Below, in pieces: positions 1-5,886 of a stretch of 5,890 nucleotides of DNA. Position 1 is the stretch's first letter; each line of letters starts with the position of its first letter. The notes beneath the pieces are model-generated. The model searched no databases. It saw nothing but the letters and a program-made list of their open reading frames with translations, and was not told where the DNA came from. A program made the translations under genes and the position numbers. Source of the DNA: an uncultured Archangium sp. (GTDB lineage: Bacteria > Myxococcota > Myxococcia > Myxococcales > Myxococcaceae); contig CALNBU010001062.1 of assembly GCA_937875615.1 (NCBI GenBank), positions 1 through 5,890 of the forward strand, given 5' to 3'.

Positions 1-107
1 CCCGTGCCGCGCCGCGGGGGAATCGCCGTCGTCACCGGCACCGAAGGCCGGGGGCCGGCGGCCCGTTCGTCGTCGGGCTCCCCGACGTAAGTGCTTTCCT
101 TCACCAT
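1..107 (-). CDS. Possible 5' part of a gene cut by the window edge
   Basis: An ATG at 107-105 opens a minus-strand frame that stays open to the window edge (35 complete codons). The product begins MVKESTYVGEPDDERAAGPR and continues Pro/Thr/Arg-rich and hydrophilic, like a disordered N-terminus. Third positions are mostly G or C. It has the same orientation as the other genes, and about 120 bases separate it from the EcsC-like gene upstream. There is no close Shine-Dalgarno: the nearest purine-rich run (GAGGGAG in the minus-strand sense) is about 20 bases before the ATG. A second start, GTG, directly follows the ATG. An alternative reading is the last 29 codons of a plus-strand gene ending with TAA at 88-90. 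The two frames share third positions, so codon bias cannot separate them. No family recognised. Confidence 0.35.
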   Translation of the reverse strand, partial: MVKESTYVGEPDDERAAGPRPSVPVTTAIPPRRGT

Positions 108-227
108 GGCTGGGCAGCGTACTTCGCTCCCTCTCGTGAAGAGAACCGGCCCGTTCGGCGCCCGCCCGGCCAGGCCGGCAGCGGAATCTTTCCCTTGCTT
201 TCCCCGCGCGCGCCCACCGGCCCGACG

Positions 228-827
228 TCAGGCGTCAGAGGCCTTCTTCGCCTTGGCGTGCGCCCGCTGCCAACCGTCGTAGTGGCGGACGGCCGAGTCG
301 CCCACCTTCTGGATGTGCCGGTGGTTCAGGTACGCGGAGATGGGGGCGGCCACCAGGGGCATGGCCCGCGAGAGCGTCGAGAGGCCACCGCGGGCGAACA
401 CCGCCGACGCCACGCTGCCCAGCACCCGCGGCGCGCTCCGCTGCAGCGGGCCGATGCCGTTGGTGTAGCCCAGCAGGTCGATGAGCTCCTGCTTCTGGCG
501 CTCGCTCTTGAGGGGCAGCTTGAACACCGTGGCCACCTCGGTGAGCAACGAGACCTGGAGGTACAACATGCCCACCAGGTCCACCGGGACGGAGATGGCG
601 CCGAAGACGCCGGTGACGCCGCCCACCATCGACGCCAGCGCCTTCTTGCCGTCGATGAGGTGCTGGCTGAGCTCGCGCGGGCCCGCCGACGGGTAGCGCT
701 GCTGCAGCTCGTCGACGCGGGCGCGGGCGCGCACCGCTTCCCGGTCGATGAGGTCCGAGAGGCGCTCGTGGCTCAAGGTCTTGAGGTGCTGCGGCCTGAG
801 CTGCTCGAGGGGACGCGGGAGTTTCAC
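228..827 (-). CDS. EcsC-family-like membrane-associated protein
   Basis: This 199-residue protein has a charged, helical N-terminus (about 1-60), a long hydrophobic stretch rich in Gly/Ala/Val at about 63-102, and a second hydrophobic segment at about 153-167. That segment leads into an Asn-containing motif (N168) and then VGDSAVRHYDG (175-185). Two hydrophobic helices followed by an N...(V/I)G..A.RYY-like ending resemble the EcsC family. EcsC is named after a Bacillus subtilis protein next to the EcsAB transporter, and its biochemical role is not settled. The family call rests on motif resemblance only. There is no signal peptide, so it is probably embedded in or attached to the inner face of the cytoplasmic membrane. 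The start is GTG at 827-825, chosen because AGAGGT lies 5 bases upstream of it. It follows the Cys-rich exported protein gene by 24 bases and probably ends the operon. Confidence 0.8.
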   Translation of the reverse strand: MKLPRPLEQLRPQHLKTLSHERLSDLIDREAVRARARVDELQQRYPSAGPRELSQHLIDGKKALASMVGGVTGVFGAISVPVDLVGMLYLQVSLLTEVATVFKLPLKSERQKQELIDLLGYTNGIGPLQRSAPRVLGSVASAVFARGGLSTLSRAMPLVAAPISAYLNHRHIQKVGDSAVRHYDGWQRAHAKAKKASDA

Positions 828-832
828 GAAAG

Positions 833-839
833 ACCTCTC
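833..839 (-). promoter_or_regulatory. Ribosome-binding site fixing the GTG start of the EcsC-like gene
   Basis: In the minus-strand sense the sequence reads GAGAGGT, then CTTTC, then GTG. AGAGGT is a close match to the Shine-Dalgarno core, with 5 bases to the start codon. It lies in the 24-base gap after the preceding stop codon. This supports reinitiation at the GTG rather than a downstream ATG. Confidence 0.6.
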
Positions 840-851
840 TTCGCTGCGCTT

Positions 852-1274
852 TCAGTAGCCGTGGTCGGCCACGTACAGGTCCACCAACGCCCCTTCCTCG
901 AACCAGAACTGCGACTGCTCGTGCGAGAACCACTTCGACTCCGGCTTCGCTTCCCGCACCTCCAACAGAACCCGGTTGGTGGCCGCGTCGACCACCGCCG
1001 CCCTCGCCAGACAGGCAGGCCCCGCCACATCACCGAAGCCACCCTCGAGGCACACCTCGTCGCCCGATGACAGACGCCGTACGTAGATGGTGCCCAGGTA
1101 TTTCGCCTCCGCGCATTGCTCGGCGGGCCCGCCGCCCTTCTTGAAGCGCGCGCAGCGGTCTTCTTCCGGGGCCTTGTACAGCTGCGCCTTGCCCAGCCAG
1201 TCGACGCCGCCGCGGTCGCGCTGCGCGTGACACGAGAGGCACCCCAGCGCCGCGAGGAGCAGCCAGCGGCTCAT
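852..1274 (-). CDS. Small exported protein, probable lipoprotein, of unknown function
   Basis: This 140-residue protein starts MSRWLLLAALGCLSCHAQ, a short signal peptide with one Arg, a Leu/Ala core and Cys at positions 12 and 15. ALGC (9-12) or CLSC (12-15) could be a degenerate lipobox, since neither has Leu/Val/Ile at the usual -3 position. The mature part has no hydrophobic helix. It has four Cys (41, 54, 75, 88), which suggests two disulfide bonds in the periplasm. Residues 60-110 look like short beta strands, and the C-terminus is acidic and aromatic. I recognise no family. Its ATG overlaps the stop of the upstream PilZ gene (ATGA, 4 bases), and GGGGGCGGA just before the ATG can serve as a ribosome-binding site, so translational coupling is likely. 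It may be an envelope partner of the EcsC-like protein encoded next, which is inferred from position only. Confidence 0.8.
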   Translation of the reverse strand: MSRWLLLAALGCLSCHAQRDRGGVDWLGKAQLYKAPEEDRCARFKKGGGPAEQCAEAKYLGTIYVRRLSSGDEVCLEGGFGDVAGPACLARAAVVDAATNRVLLEVREAKPESKWFSHEQSQFWFEEGALVDLYVADHGY

Positions 1275-1597
1275 TCCGCCCCCAACGTCTCGTTGGCGAA
1301 GTCGGCCACCCGCTTCGCGTCGTCCGGCGACAGGTCGAGGAACCGGATGCCCATGCCGTAGGAGCGCTTGTCGGGCACGTTCACCACCTCGCCATCGCAG
1401 CGGATGGAGCGCGTGTCGCCGGGCAGCGAGAAGGACAGCGACACCCGGGCGCCCACCGCGTACGGAATCGCGCGGTCGAAGAACAGGCCCGTGCTGGACA
1501 GGTCACGGGTCGAATAGAGAGAGAAGCCGCGGCCGTCGCGAACCTCGACGGGAATCACCACGTTGGCGCGCGGCGCCGTTCGGCGCTCGAGAGACAT
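1271..1597 (-). CDS. PilZ domain protein (putative c-di-GMP receptor), single domain
   Basis: This 108-residue protein is almost entirely one PilZ domain. Both c-di-GMP-binding signatures are present: RxxxR as R6-T-A-P-R10 (with R5 before it) and DxSxxG as D32-L-S-S-T-G37. They are followed by the usual hydrophobic strand (LFF, 38-40). A later G-E-V-V-N-V strand (69-74) and Y-G-M-G-I-R-F (80-86) match the conserved end of the beta barrel, and a helix closes the protein. With both motifs intact, nucleotide binding is likely; the output partner is unknown. There is no signal peptide, so it is cytoplasmic. Stand-alone PilZ proteins of this size are common in myxobacteria. It begins 22 bases after the preceding PilZ gene and overlaps the next gene by 4 bases. 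No strong Shine-Dalgarno precedes the ATG, consistent with coupling to upstream translation. Confidence 0.93.
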   Translation of the reverse strand: MSLERRTAPRANVVIPVEVRDGRGFSLYSTRDLSSTGLFFDRAIPYAVGARVSLSFSLPGDTRSIRCDGEVVNVPDKRSYGMGIRFLDLSPDDAKRVADFANETLGAE

Positions 1598-1619
1598 GGC
1601 TCGGCAATGTACGCCAACT

Positions 1620-2063
1620 TCACTTCACCAGGCGGTGAATGCGGCGCACCGCGGCGACTTCCGGCGAGATGAACCGGAGCCGCAGCCCGCCCTGCTCGTC
1701 GAAGGGGCCCAGCACCCGGGCCTCCAGCTGCACCGGCTCCGCCGGCTGGTCGGGGAGGAAGAGCCTGAGCGAGAGGCGGGAGCCGATGGCCGGCGTCTCA
1801 CCCTTCGCAATCGACAACCCGAAGGTGGAGAGGTCATGCGTGACGCAGCGACGTCGGCCGGTCTCCAGCACCACCGAGACCTTCAGCCGCGGCGTGGCCC
1901 GGCGGTCGCGGAAGGAGCGGCGCTCGGGCTGCCCCTTGCGGATGCGCTCCACCACGTGCTGCAGCTCGGTGCCCCGCGCGCGCTTGCGGCGGTCAGGGCC
2001 TCCGGACGACGGGGCCGGCGCCTCGACCCCGGGCAGGGAGCGGGTGCGCTTCGGCCTGGTCAC
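1620..2063 (-). CDS. PilZ domain protein with basic N-terminal extension
   Basis: This 147-residue protein starts with GTG at 2063-2061. That codon overlaps the TGA of the rhodanese-fusion gene (GTGA, 4 bases), which is why I chose this start; the frame is open far upstream only as a shadow of that gene. Residues 1-50 are Arg/Lys/Pro-rich and probably disordered, with a short charged helix around 31-45. The PilZ domain occupies about 51-140. It has RxxxR as R55-A-T-P-R59, DxSxxG as D77-L-S-T-F-G82, and a late L-R-L-R-F-I strand (127-132). Both c-di-GMP-contact motifs are intact. The basic tail could contact a membrane, nucleic acid or acidic partner, which is speculation. It differs clearly in sequence from the second PilZ protein encoded 22 bases downstream, so the pair is not a recent tandem duplication. 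Confidence 0.9.
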   Translation of the reverse strand: MTRPKRTRSLPGVEAPAPSSGGPDRRKRARGTELQHVVERIRKGQPERRSFRDRRATPRLKVSVVLETGRRRCVTHDLSTFGLSIAKGETPAIGSRLSLRLFLPDQPAEPVQLEARVLGPFDEQGGLRLRFISPEVAAVRRIHRLVK

Positions 2064-3382
2064 GGGACGTAGCCCACCAGCTTCACGTCGGAGCGGCCGT
2101 CGGGCTGCACGGTGACGTCGTAGAGCGGCAGGCCCTCGGCCAGCGCGTGCAGCGTGGCGCCGAGCTGCTGCGCGTGCAGCGCCTCCATCGCCTCGAAGAG
2201 CGCGTCGGGGTCTTCCACGGTGAAGAGGTCCTTCTGCTGCGCCAGCCACTGCGCGAGCTGACGGCGGAGGAAGCTGGTGACGTCCGGGTGGTTGATGAAC
2301 ATCTGGTGTCCGCCGATGGAGGGCGAGACCAGGGGCACCCGGGAGTAGGCGTCGAGGCGACCCTGCACGCGGATGTTCAGCACCGCGCCCTCGGAGTGCG
2401 CGCCGGTCAGCGGGGTGAACTCCAGCTCTTCGAGCCCGCGCCAGCGCAGCAGCAGCGCCGCGCGGATGACCGCCTGGGTCAACCCGTCGCGCACGCCCCA
2501 GCGCTGCACCTGCTGCATGGCGAGGCGCAGGTGGCCGCAGCCCATGTGCTCCGGCTTCACCATCAGCTCCACCAGCGCCTCGCGAATGTCCTCCGGCGGA
2601 CGATTGAAGAAGCGCCGGAAGGCCAGCGGGTCGCTCACGCCGGCCACCGCGTCGCGGGTGCGCGGGTCGGCGCGGATGGCGGTGATGAGCCGGTTGCCGG
2701 CGTCGGTGTCGGTGTGGAAGGCGAAGTGCCCGAAGGTGTCGACACGACGGCGGAGCAGCACCAGCACCTCCTCCGCGGAGAGCGCGCGACCGATGCGCCC
2801 CTCCAGCGCCCCCAGCGCCAGCACGAACTCGCCGGCGTCGCCGCCGGGGCTCCCCACCACGCCGACGTGGTCCCGGCCGTCGACACACGAGAGCCGCCCG
2901 TTGAGCATGAAGGAGGCCACCTTGAGCCAGCGCACGGAGCGCGGGTCGCCCAGGTGGTTGACCTCCGCGTGCGCCGCCTCCGAGGCCCAGTCCGGGAGCG
3001 GGCTGAGGTTCCCCATGCGCTTGAGCAGCGCCGCGTCGCGCTGCGGCAACAGGCCGTGGTCGCGCCACGCGCGCATGCCGCCGCGCATGGCCGCCACCAT
3101 CTTGAGGCCTGCGGTCTCCAGCCAGGCCGCGAGGTTGAGGCTCCGGACGCCGTCGTCACACACCAGCACCGCGGGCTCGAAGGGCGCGATGCGCTGGTGG
3201 AGCGAGCCGGCCTCGGCGAAGGGGACCCAGTCGCTGCCGGGGATGTAGCCGAGCTCTCCGGGGAGCTCCTCGCGCGCGCGCACGTCGATGACCCGCAGGC
3301 CACGCCCCTGGCGCGCCACGTAGTCCGCAGACACCTCCGGGCGGGCGCCGTCGGTGCGGCGCAGCGTGGTGAACCACCCCAT
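2060..3382 (-). CDS. Rhodanese domain fused to a carbonic-anhydrase-like domain
   Basis: With the ATG at 3382 the product has 440 residues. Residues about 12-112 are a rhodanese domain. VIDVRAREE (31-39) is the usual early strand, and the active-site loop C75-D-D-G-V-R-S81 has the six-residue CxxGxR form of sulfurtransferases, followed by GGMRAW (101-106). The catalytic Cys is present, so persulfide transfer is plausible. Residues about 155-340 form a second domain. C166-V-D168-G-R170 is a CxDxR motif, PGGDAGE (179-185) follows, FHTDTD starts at 222, and H279-M-G-C282-G-H284 is an HxxCG motif. CxDxR plus HxxCG is the metal-site pattern of beta-class carbonic anhydrases, and CVDGR also recalls the diatom cadmium enzyme. 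The spacing between motifs is longer than usual, so this is a hypothesis. The C-terminal 100 residues are unassigned. Alternative starts are ATG 3439 and TTG 3490. The 3382 ATG has GGGAGAG 12 bases upstream, and the codons before it are less GC-biased. No signal peptide was seen, so it is probably cytoplasmic. Confidence 0.9.
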   Translation of the reverse strand: MGWFTTLRRTDGARPEVSADYVARQGRGLRVIDVRAREELPGELGYIPGSDWVPFAEAGSLHQRIAPFEPAVLVCDDGVRSLNLAAWLETAGLKMVAAMRGGMRAWRDHGLLPQRDAALLKRMGNLSPLPDWASEAAHAEVNHLGDPRSVRWLKVASFMLNGRLSCVDGRDHVGVVGSPGGDAGEFVLALGALEGRIGRALSAEEVLVLLRRRVDTFGHFAFHTDTDAGNRLITAIRADPRTRDAVAGVSDPLAFRRFFNRPPEDIREALVELMVKPEHMGCGHLRLAMQQVQRWGVRDGLTQAVIRAALLLRWRGLEELEFTPLTGAHSEGAVLNIRVQGRLDAYSRVPLVSPSIGGHQMFINHPDVTSFLRRQLAQWLAQQKDLFTVEDPDALFEAMEALHAQQLGATLHALAEGLPLYDVTVQPDGRSDVKLVGYVP

Positions 3383-3497
3383 GCGGAACGAGCGCTCTCC
3401 CGGGGGAATCGTCGCGTCTTCGATGAATGATTGGCTCATGTACGGCGGGTTCTGGCACGCGCGGGGAAAGGGCGGAACGGCGCGCTGCAACGTTCCT
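3383..3497. other. Gap or leader between the beta-helix lipoprotein gene and the rhodanese-fusion gene
   Basis: This stretch of 115 bases separates the two genes if the rhodanese gene starts at 3382. In the minus-strand sense it contains an ATG in frame at 3439-3437 and an AT-richer stretch (AATCATTCATCG) unlike its surroundings. An imperfect GAACG...CGTTC inverted pair with no T-run also lies here. I see no convincing -35/-10 promoter or intrinsic terminator. The first half may instead be coding if translation starts at 3439. Confidence 0.4.
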
Positions 3498-5561
3498 TCA
3501 CCAGGTGACGCAGGCGCGCGCCTCGCGCTGGCACCGCAGCCTCAATTGCTCGGCGTGCAACGAGAACGGGTGCAGCGACGCCCCGGCGTCGACCCCCTCC
3601 ACCCAGTCTTCCGGCGCGCCCTGGTCGAGCTGACGCCAGGTGGAGTTGGTGAAGCTGTCGGCGCGCAGCCGCGCCTGCGCACCCGCGTCCGCCGAGGAGC
3701 CGATGAGGTAGCCCCACCCCCACTGCGCGCTCTCCACCGCCGCCCCCTGCGCCGTGGGGTGGTTGGCCACCACGTGCGTGCCCCAGAAGACGTGCTGCGT
3801 GGCGGTGAAGCCGGCGCCGGTGCTGGTGGTGCCGCGGTTGACGGCCTGGAGCCAGCCGCGGTCGAGACGCACCCGGTCGTAGAGGTTGGCGTGGGCGAGG
3901 AAGCGGTGCGAGTCGTCGCTCATGCGGGAGTTGATGACCTCCACCTCGCGGAACACGTTGCCAGACGCCGCCTCGTTGATGATGTAGCCGTGCCGCGCGC
4001 CGGTGGCGCTGCCGCGCAGGAAGAGGTGCTCGCCGCCCAGCACCTCGAAGAGGTAGCCGTTCCCGCCGCCGCCCCGGTACTGCGGGTTGGCGAAGTCGCA
4101 CCCCTCGATGGTGACGTGGGCCGCGCTGACGCTGAGCACCAACCCCTTCGAGAGCAGGTGCGTCTGGCTCGAGTTCCCGGGCGGGCGCCAGGTGTCGACG
4201 TCGAACAACCAGCCGTCGTGCATGCGGTCGAACACCACCGCGCGGTTGTTGTGCACCTGGTACCCCGTGGTGCCCTCCACCGTGTAGTCGTTCTCGCGCG
4301 AGGCCTCGGTGCCGCCGGACGGCGTGGTGACGTTCTCCGTCATGCCGATGGAGAACGACTCGAGGCCCACCTCGCGGATGAAGGACGGGCCGCCGTAGAC
4401 GCGCGCGGCGTCGCGGGTCTTGAGCGGGTAGCGCAGCGGCGTGGTGAAGGTGACGTCGCGGCCAGAGACGCCCGCCACCTGTCTCACTGAGCGGAGCCCG
4501 GGCCAGCCCGCGGTGGGCCACAGGCCGGCCAGACCGGAGGTGGGCTGGTCCATGCGATGGTCGACCCGGAAGGCCTCGGTGGTGTCGCTCATCACCATCA
4601 CCCAGTCGCCGGCCTGGAAGCCGGCGTCGACGGCGAGGCGGACCGCGCGCGACTCCACCCCGACGTCCTGCGCGAGGGGCCAGCGCCGGGCGGCGTTGGT
4701 GTCATTCTGGCTCCCGCCGCCGCGCACCGAGATGACGGCCACGCCGCGGGCGCGCAGCGGGTCATCGAAGAGCAGCCGCGTCTGCGAGGGCCCCTGCCCC
4801 CGCAGCACGAGGTTGGAGCAGGTGAGGTTCAACACCGACGTCGCCGACGCGGAGGGCAGCACCAGCCGGTAGGTCCCCGCGCCCAGCAACACCACCCCGC
4901 CGCCCGCGGCGCAGGCCTGGTCCAGCGCCGCTTGAATGCCGCCGGTGGCGTCGGTGGTGCCGTTGCCCAGCGCGGCGCTGACGGTGATGGTCGTGGCGCG
5001 CGGCGCGCCGACCGGCGGGAAGAGCTCTCCCTGGTGGTAACCGGCGAAGGAGAAGTCTGGAAGGAAGCGCCCGGCGTCATCGGGCTGCGCGCCGGCGTGC
5101 ACCGGCAGCCAGTCCGGCGGGAAGAGCTGGCTGCGCCAGGTGCCAGGCGGGTCGACGCCCGCATCGACCACCCCGCTGCCGCCCCCTGCTGCGCCGCCGC
5201 CCGCGCCTCCCCCTGCTTCGCCGCCGCCTTCGCCTCCACCTGTTGCGCTGCCGCCCGCGCCTCCTCCTGTTGCGCTGCCGCCCGCGCCTCCACCTGCTTC
5301 GCTGCCGCCTGCGCCTCCACCTACTGCGCCGCCGCCGTCGCCTCCTCCTGTTGCGCCGCCGCCGTCGCCTCCTCCTGCTGCACCGCCGCCTGCGCCTCCA
5401 CCTGCTTCGCCGCCGCCCGCGCCTCCACCTGCTTCGCCGCCGCCCGCGCCTCCACCTGCTTCGCTGCCGCCTGCACCTCCACCATCGCGGTCCAGCGCTC
5501 CGATGACGCCCTCGCAAGCCGACACCAGCAGCACCACCGACAACAGCGCGCTCCGAATCAT
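3498..5561 (-). CDS. Lipoprotein with Gly-rich repeat stalk and pectate-lyase-like beta-helix domain
   Basis: This 687-residue protein starts MIRSALLSVVLLVSAC, a lipoprotein signal peptide with lipobox V13-S-A-C16; E17 follows the Cys. Residues 27-130 are a tandem repeat of nine residues, GGG[A/D/E/S]GG[G/S]xx, predicted to be an extended flexible stalk. The catalytic-type domain starts near 140. Residues 190-232 (TITVSAALGNGTTDATGGIQ, then GGGVVLLGAGTYRL) match the start of the pectate lyase superfamily 3 / GH28-like right-handed beta-helix fold. Repeated short strands and turns with Asn and Gly continue to about 600, including NPQYRGGGGNGYLFE (492-506) and RHGYIINEAASGNVFRE (523-539). I cannot assign catalytic residues. 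A surface-anchored polysaccharide lyase, hydrolase or binding protein is the best guess. The start is ATG at 5561, with GGTGGGG just upstream. A hairpin separates it from the previous gene. Confidence 0.9.
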   Translation of the reverse strand: MIRSALLSVVLLVSACEGVIGALDRDGGGAGGSEAGGGAGGGEAGGGAGGGEAGGGAGGGAAGGGDGGGATGGGDGGGAVGGGAGGSEAGGGAGGSATGGGAGGSATGGGEGGGEAGGGAGGGAAGGGSGVVDAGVDPPGTWRSQLFPPDWLPVHAGAQPDDAGRFLPDFSFAGYHQGELFPPVGAPRATTITVSAALGNGTTDATGGIQAALDQACAAGGGVVLLGAGTYRLVLPSASATSVLNLTCSNLVLRGQGPSQTRLLFDDPLRARGVAVISVRGGGSQNDTNAARRWPLAQDVGVESRAVRLAVDAGFQAGDWVMVMSDTTEAFRVDHRMDQPTSGLAGLWPTAGWPGLRSVRQVAGVSGRDVTFTTPLRYPLKTRDAARVYGGPSFIREVGLESFSIGMTENVTTPSGGTEASRENDYTVEGTTGYQVHNNRAVVFDRMHDGWLFDVDTWRPPGNSSQTHLLSKGLVLSVSAAHVTIEGCDFANPQYRGGGGNGYLFEVLGGEHLFLRGSATGARHGYIINEAASGNVFREVEVINSRMSDDSHRFLAHANLYDRVRLDRGWLQAVNRGTTSTGAGFTATQHVFWGTHVVANHPTAQGAAVESAQWGWGYLIGSSADAGAQARLRADSFTNSTWRQLDQGAPEDWVEGVDAGASLHPFSLHAEQLRLRCQREARACVTW
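5172..5483 (-). repeat. 27-bp tandem repeat coding the Gly-rich stalk (about 11.5 copies)
   Basis: The array is in frame with the lipoprotein gene, so each 27-base unit encodes nine residues: GGG, then Ala/Asp/Glu, then GG, then Gly or Ser, then two variable residues (EA, AA, AT, AV). There are eleven full copies (codons 27-125) and a partial GGGSG end. Some neighbouring copies are identical over the full 27 bases, for example around 5398-5451, while others differ at several sites. That pattern fits ongoing expansion and contraction by slippage or recombination. Because the unit is a multiple of three, copy changes preserve the reading frame and only change stalk length. Confidence 0.95.
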
Positions 5562-5588
5562 CGCCCCACCGTACCGCGATGGCCCTTC

Positions 5589-5608
5589 GCGGGCGTCAGC
5601 ACGCCCGC
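5589..5608 (-). terminator. Perfect GC-rich hairpin, candidate terminator of the upstream small gene
   Basis: GCGGGCGT and ACGCCCGC form a perfect 8-bp stem around a 4-base loop. It lies 26 bases past the stop codon of the 83-residue protein gene and 27 bases before the ATG of the lipoprotein gene. No T-run follows on the minus strand (the sequence continues GAAGGGCC), so it is not a classical intrinsic terminator. U-less GC hairpins after genes are common in GC-rich bacteria. It could instead be a leader structure of the lipoprotein mRNA. Confidence 0.45.
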
Positions 5609-5634
5609 CAAAGTGAGTTGTCCGGGTGACGGCC

Positions 5635-5886
5635 TCAGGGGCGACGGGCCGGTGACGACGGCTGGGTAGGCACCTCGGCCGGAGAGGCCTTCGGCAGCGC
5701 CCCGCTCGGCAGGGAGGTGCGCAGCGCGTCGTCCACCGCCTGCGCCAGCTCGCTGGCGCCGTGGGGAAACTGCGCCCGCAGCGCGCGCAGCGTCTGCAGC
5801 GCCACCGCCGCCGAGGGCGTGAAGCCCAACAGCGAAGCCGTCTGGGGCAACAAGAAGTTCGTGGTCGAAGAGGTCGCGGTCATCAT
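5635..5886 (-). CDS. Small hypothetical protein, possibly 5'-incomplete
   Basis: The visible frame encodes 83 residues starting with two successive Met codons at 5886-5881, preceded by GGGG, after which the window ends. The gene may start here or extend further upstream. The product has a Thr/Ser-rich start (MMTATSSTTNFLLPQTASLL), then a helical stretch with Ala, Leu and Arg (about 22-56: ALQTLRALRAQF, ELAQAVDDALR) that could form one or two amphipathic helices. It ends in a Pro/Ser/Ala-rich, probably disordered tail. There is no signal peptide, no membrane segment and no Cys. I recognise no family. The hairpin downstream suggests it is transcribed apart from the lipoprotein gene. Confidence 0.65.
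   Translation of the reverse strand: MMTATSSTTNFLLPQTASLLGFTPSAAVALQTLRALRAQFPHGASELAQAVDDALRTSLPSGALPKASPAEVPTQPSSPARRP

Noticed and set aside
131..178. Inverted repeats after the EcsC-like gene (CCGGCC-A-GGCCGG at 166-178 and a 4-bp stem at 131-143) as a terminator
   Set aside because: The first is a short palindrome with a one-base centre and the second stem is too short. Neither is followed by a T-run, and such GC palindromes are expected by chance here.
195..1070. Long plus-strand open frame opposite the EcsC-like and exported protein genes
   Set aside because: Its Arg/His/Leu/Gly-rich translation has no fold-like pattern. It is the shadow expected in very GC-rich DNA opposite real genes with matching motifs and ribosome-binding signals.
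1227..1241. A CxxCH haem-c motif (Cys12-Leu-Ser-Cys15-His16) in the small exported protein
   Set aside because: It lies at the end of the signal peptide, where the Cys residues are better explained by lipidation or processing. The rest of the protein has no cytochrome c features.
2064..3068. Upstream extension of the PilZ frame (the same frame is open to 3068)
   Set aside because: It overlaps the rhodanese fusion completely, is extremely Arg/Ala-rich and lacks motifs. The GTG overlapping the previous stop is a natural start.
2147..4490. Long plus-strand open frames opposite the rhodanese fusion and lipoprotein genes
   Set aside because: They are low-complexity translations rich in Arg, Val, Ala and His with no recognisable motif. 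The minus-strand frames there have clear domains.
5172..5483. CRISPR-like array
   Set aside because: The 27-base units are contiguous with no unique spacers, keep the reading frame, and encode a Gly-rich stalk.
5140..5616. Plus-strand Pro-rich frame (PPPAPPPAS repeats), like a cell-wall or extensin-type protein
   Set aside because: It is the antisense reading of the Gly-rich repeat. The minus frame has a signal peptide, lipobox and downstream domain; this one has nothing outside the repeat.
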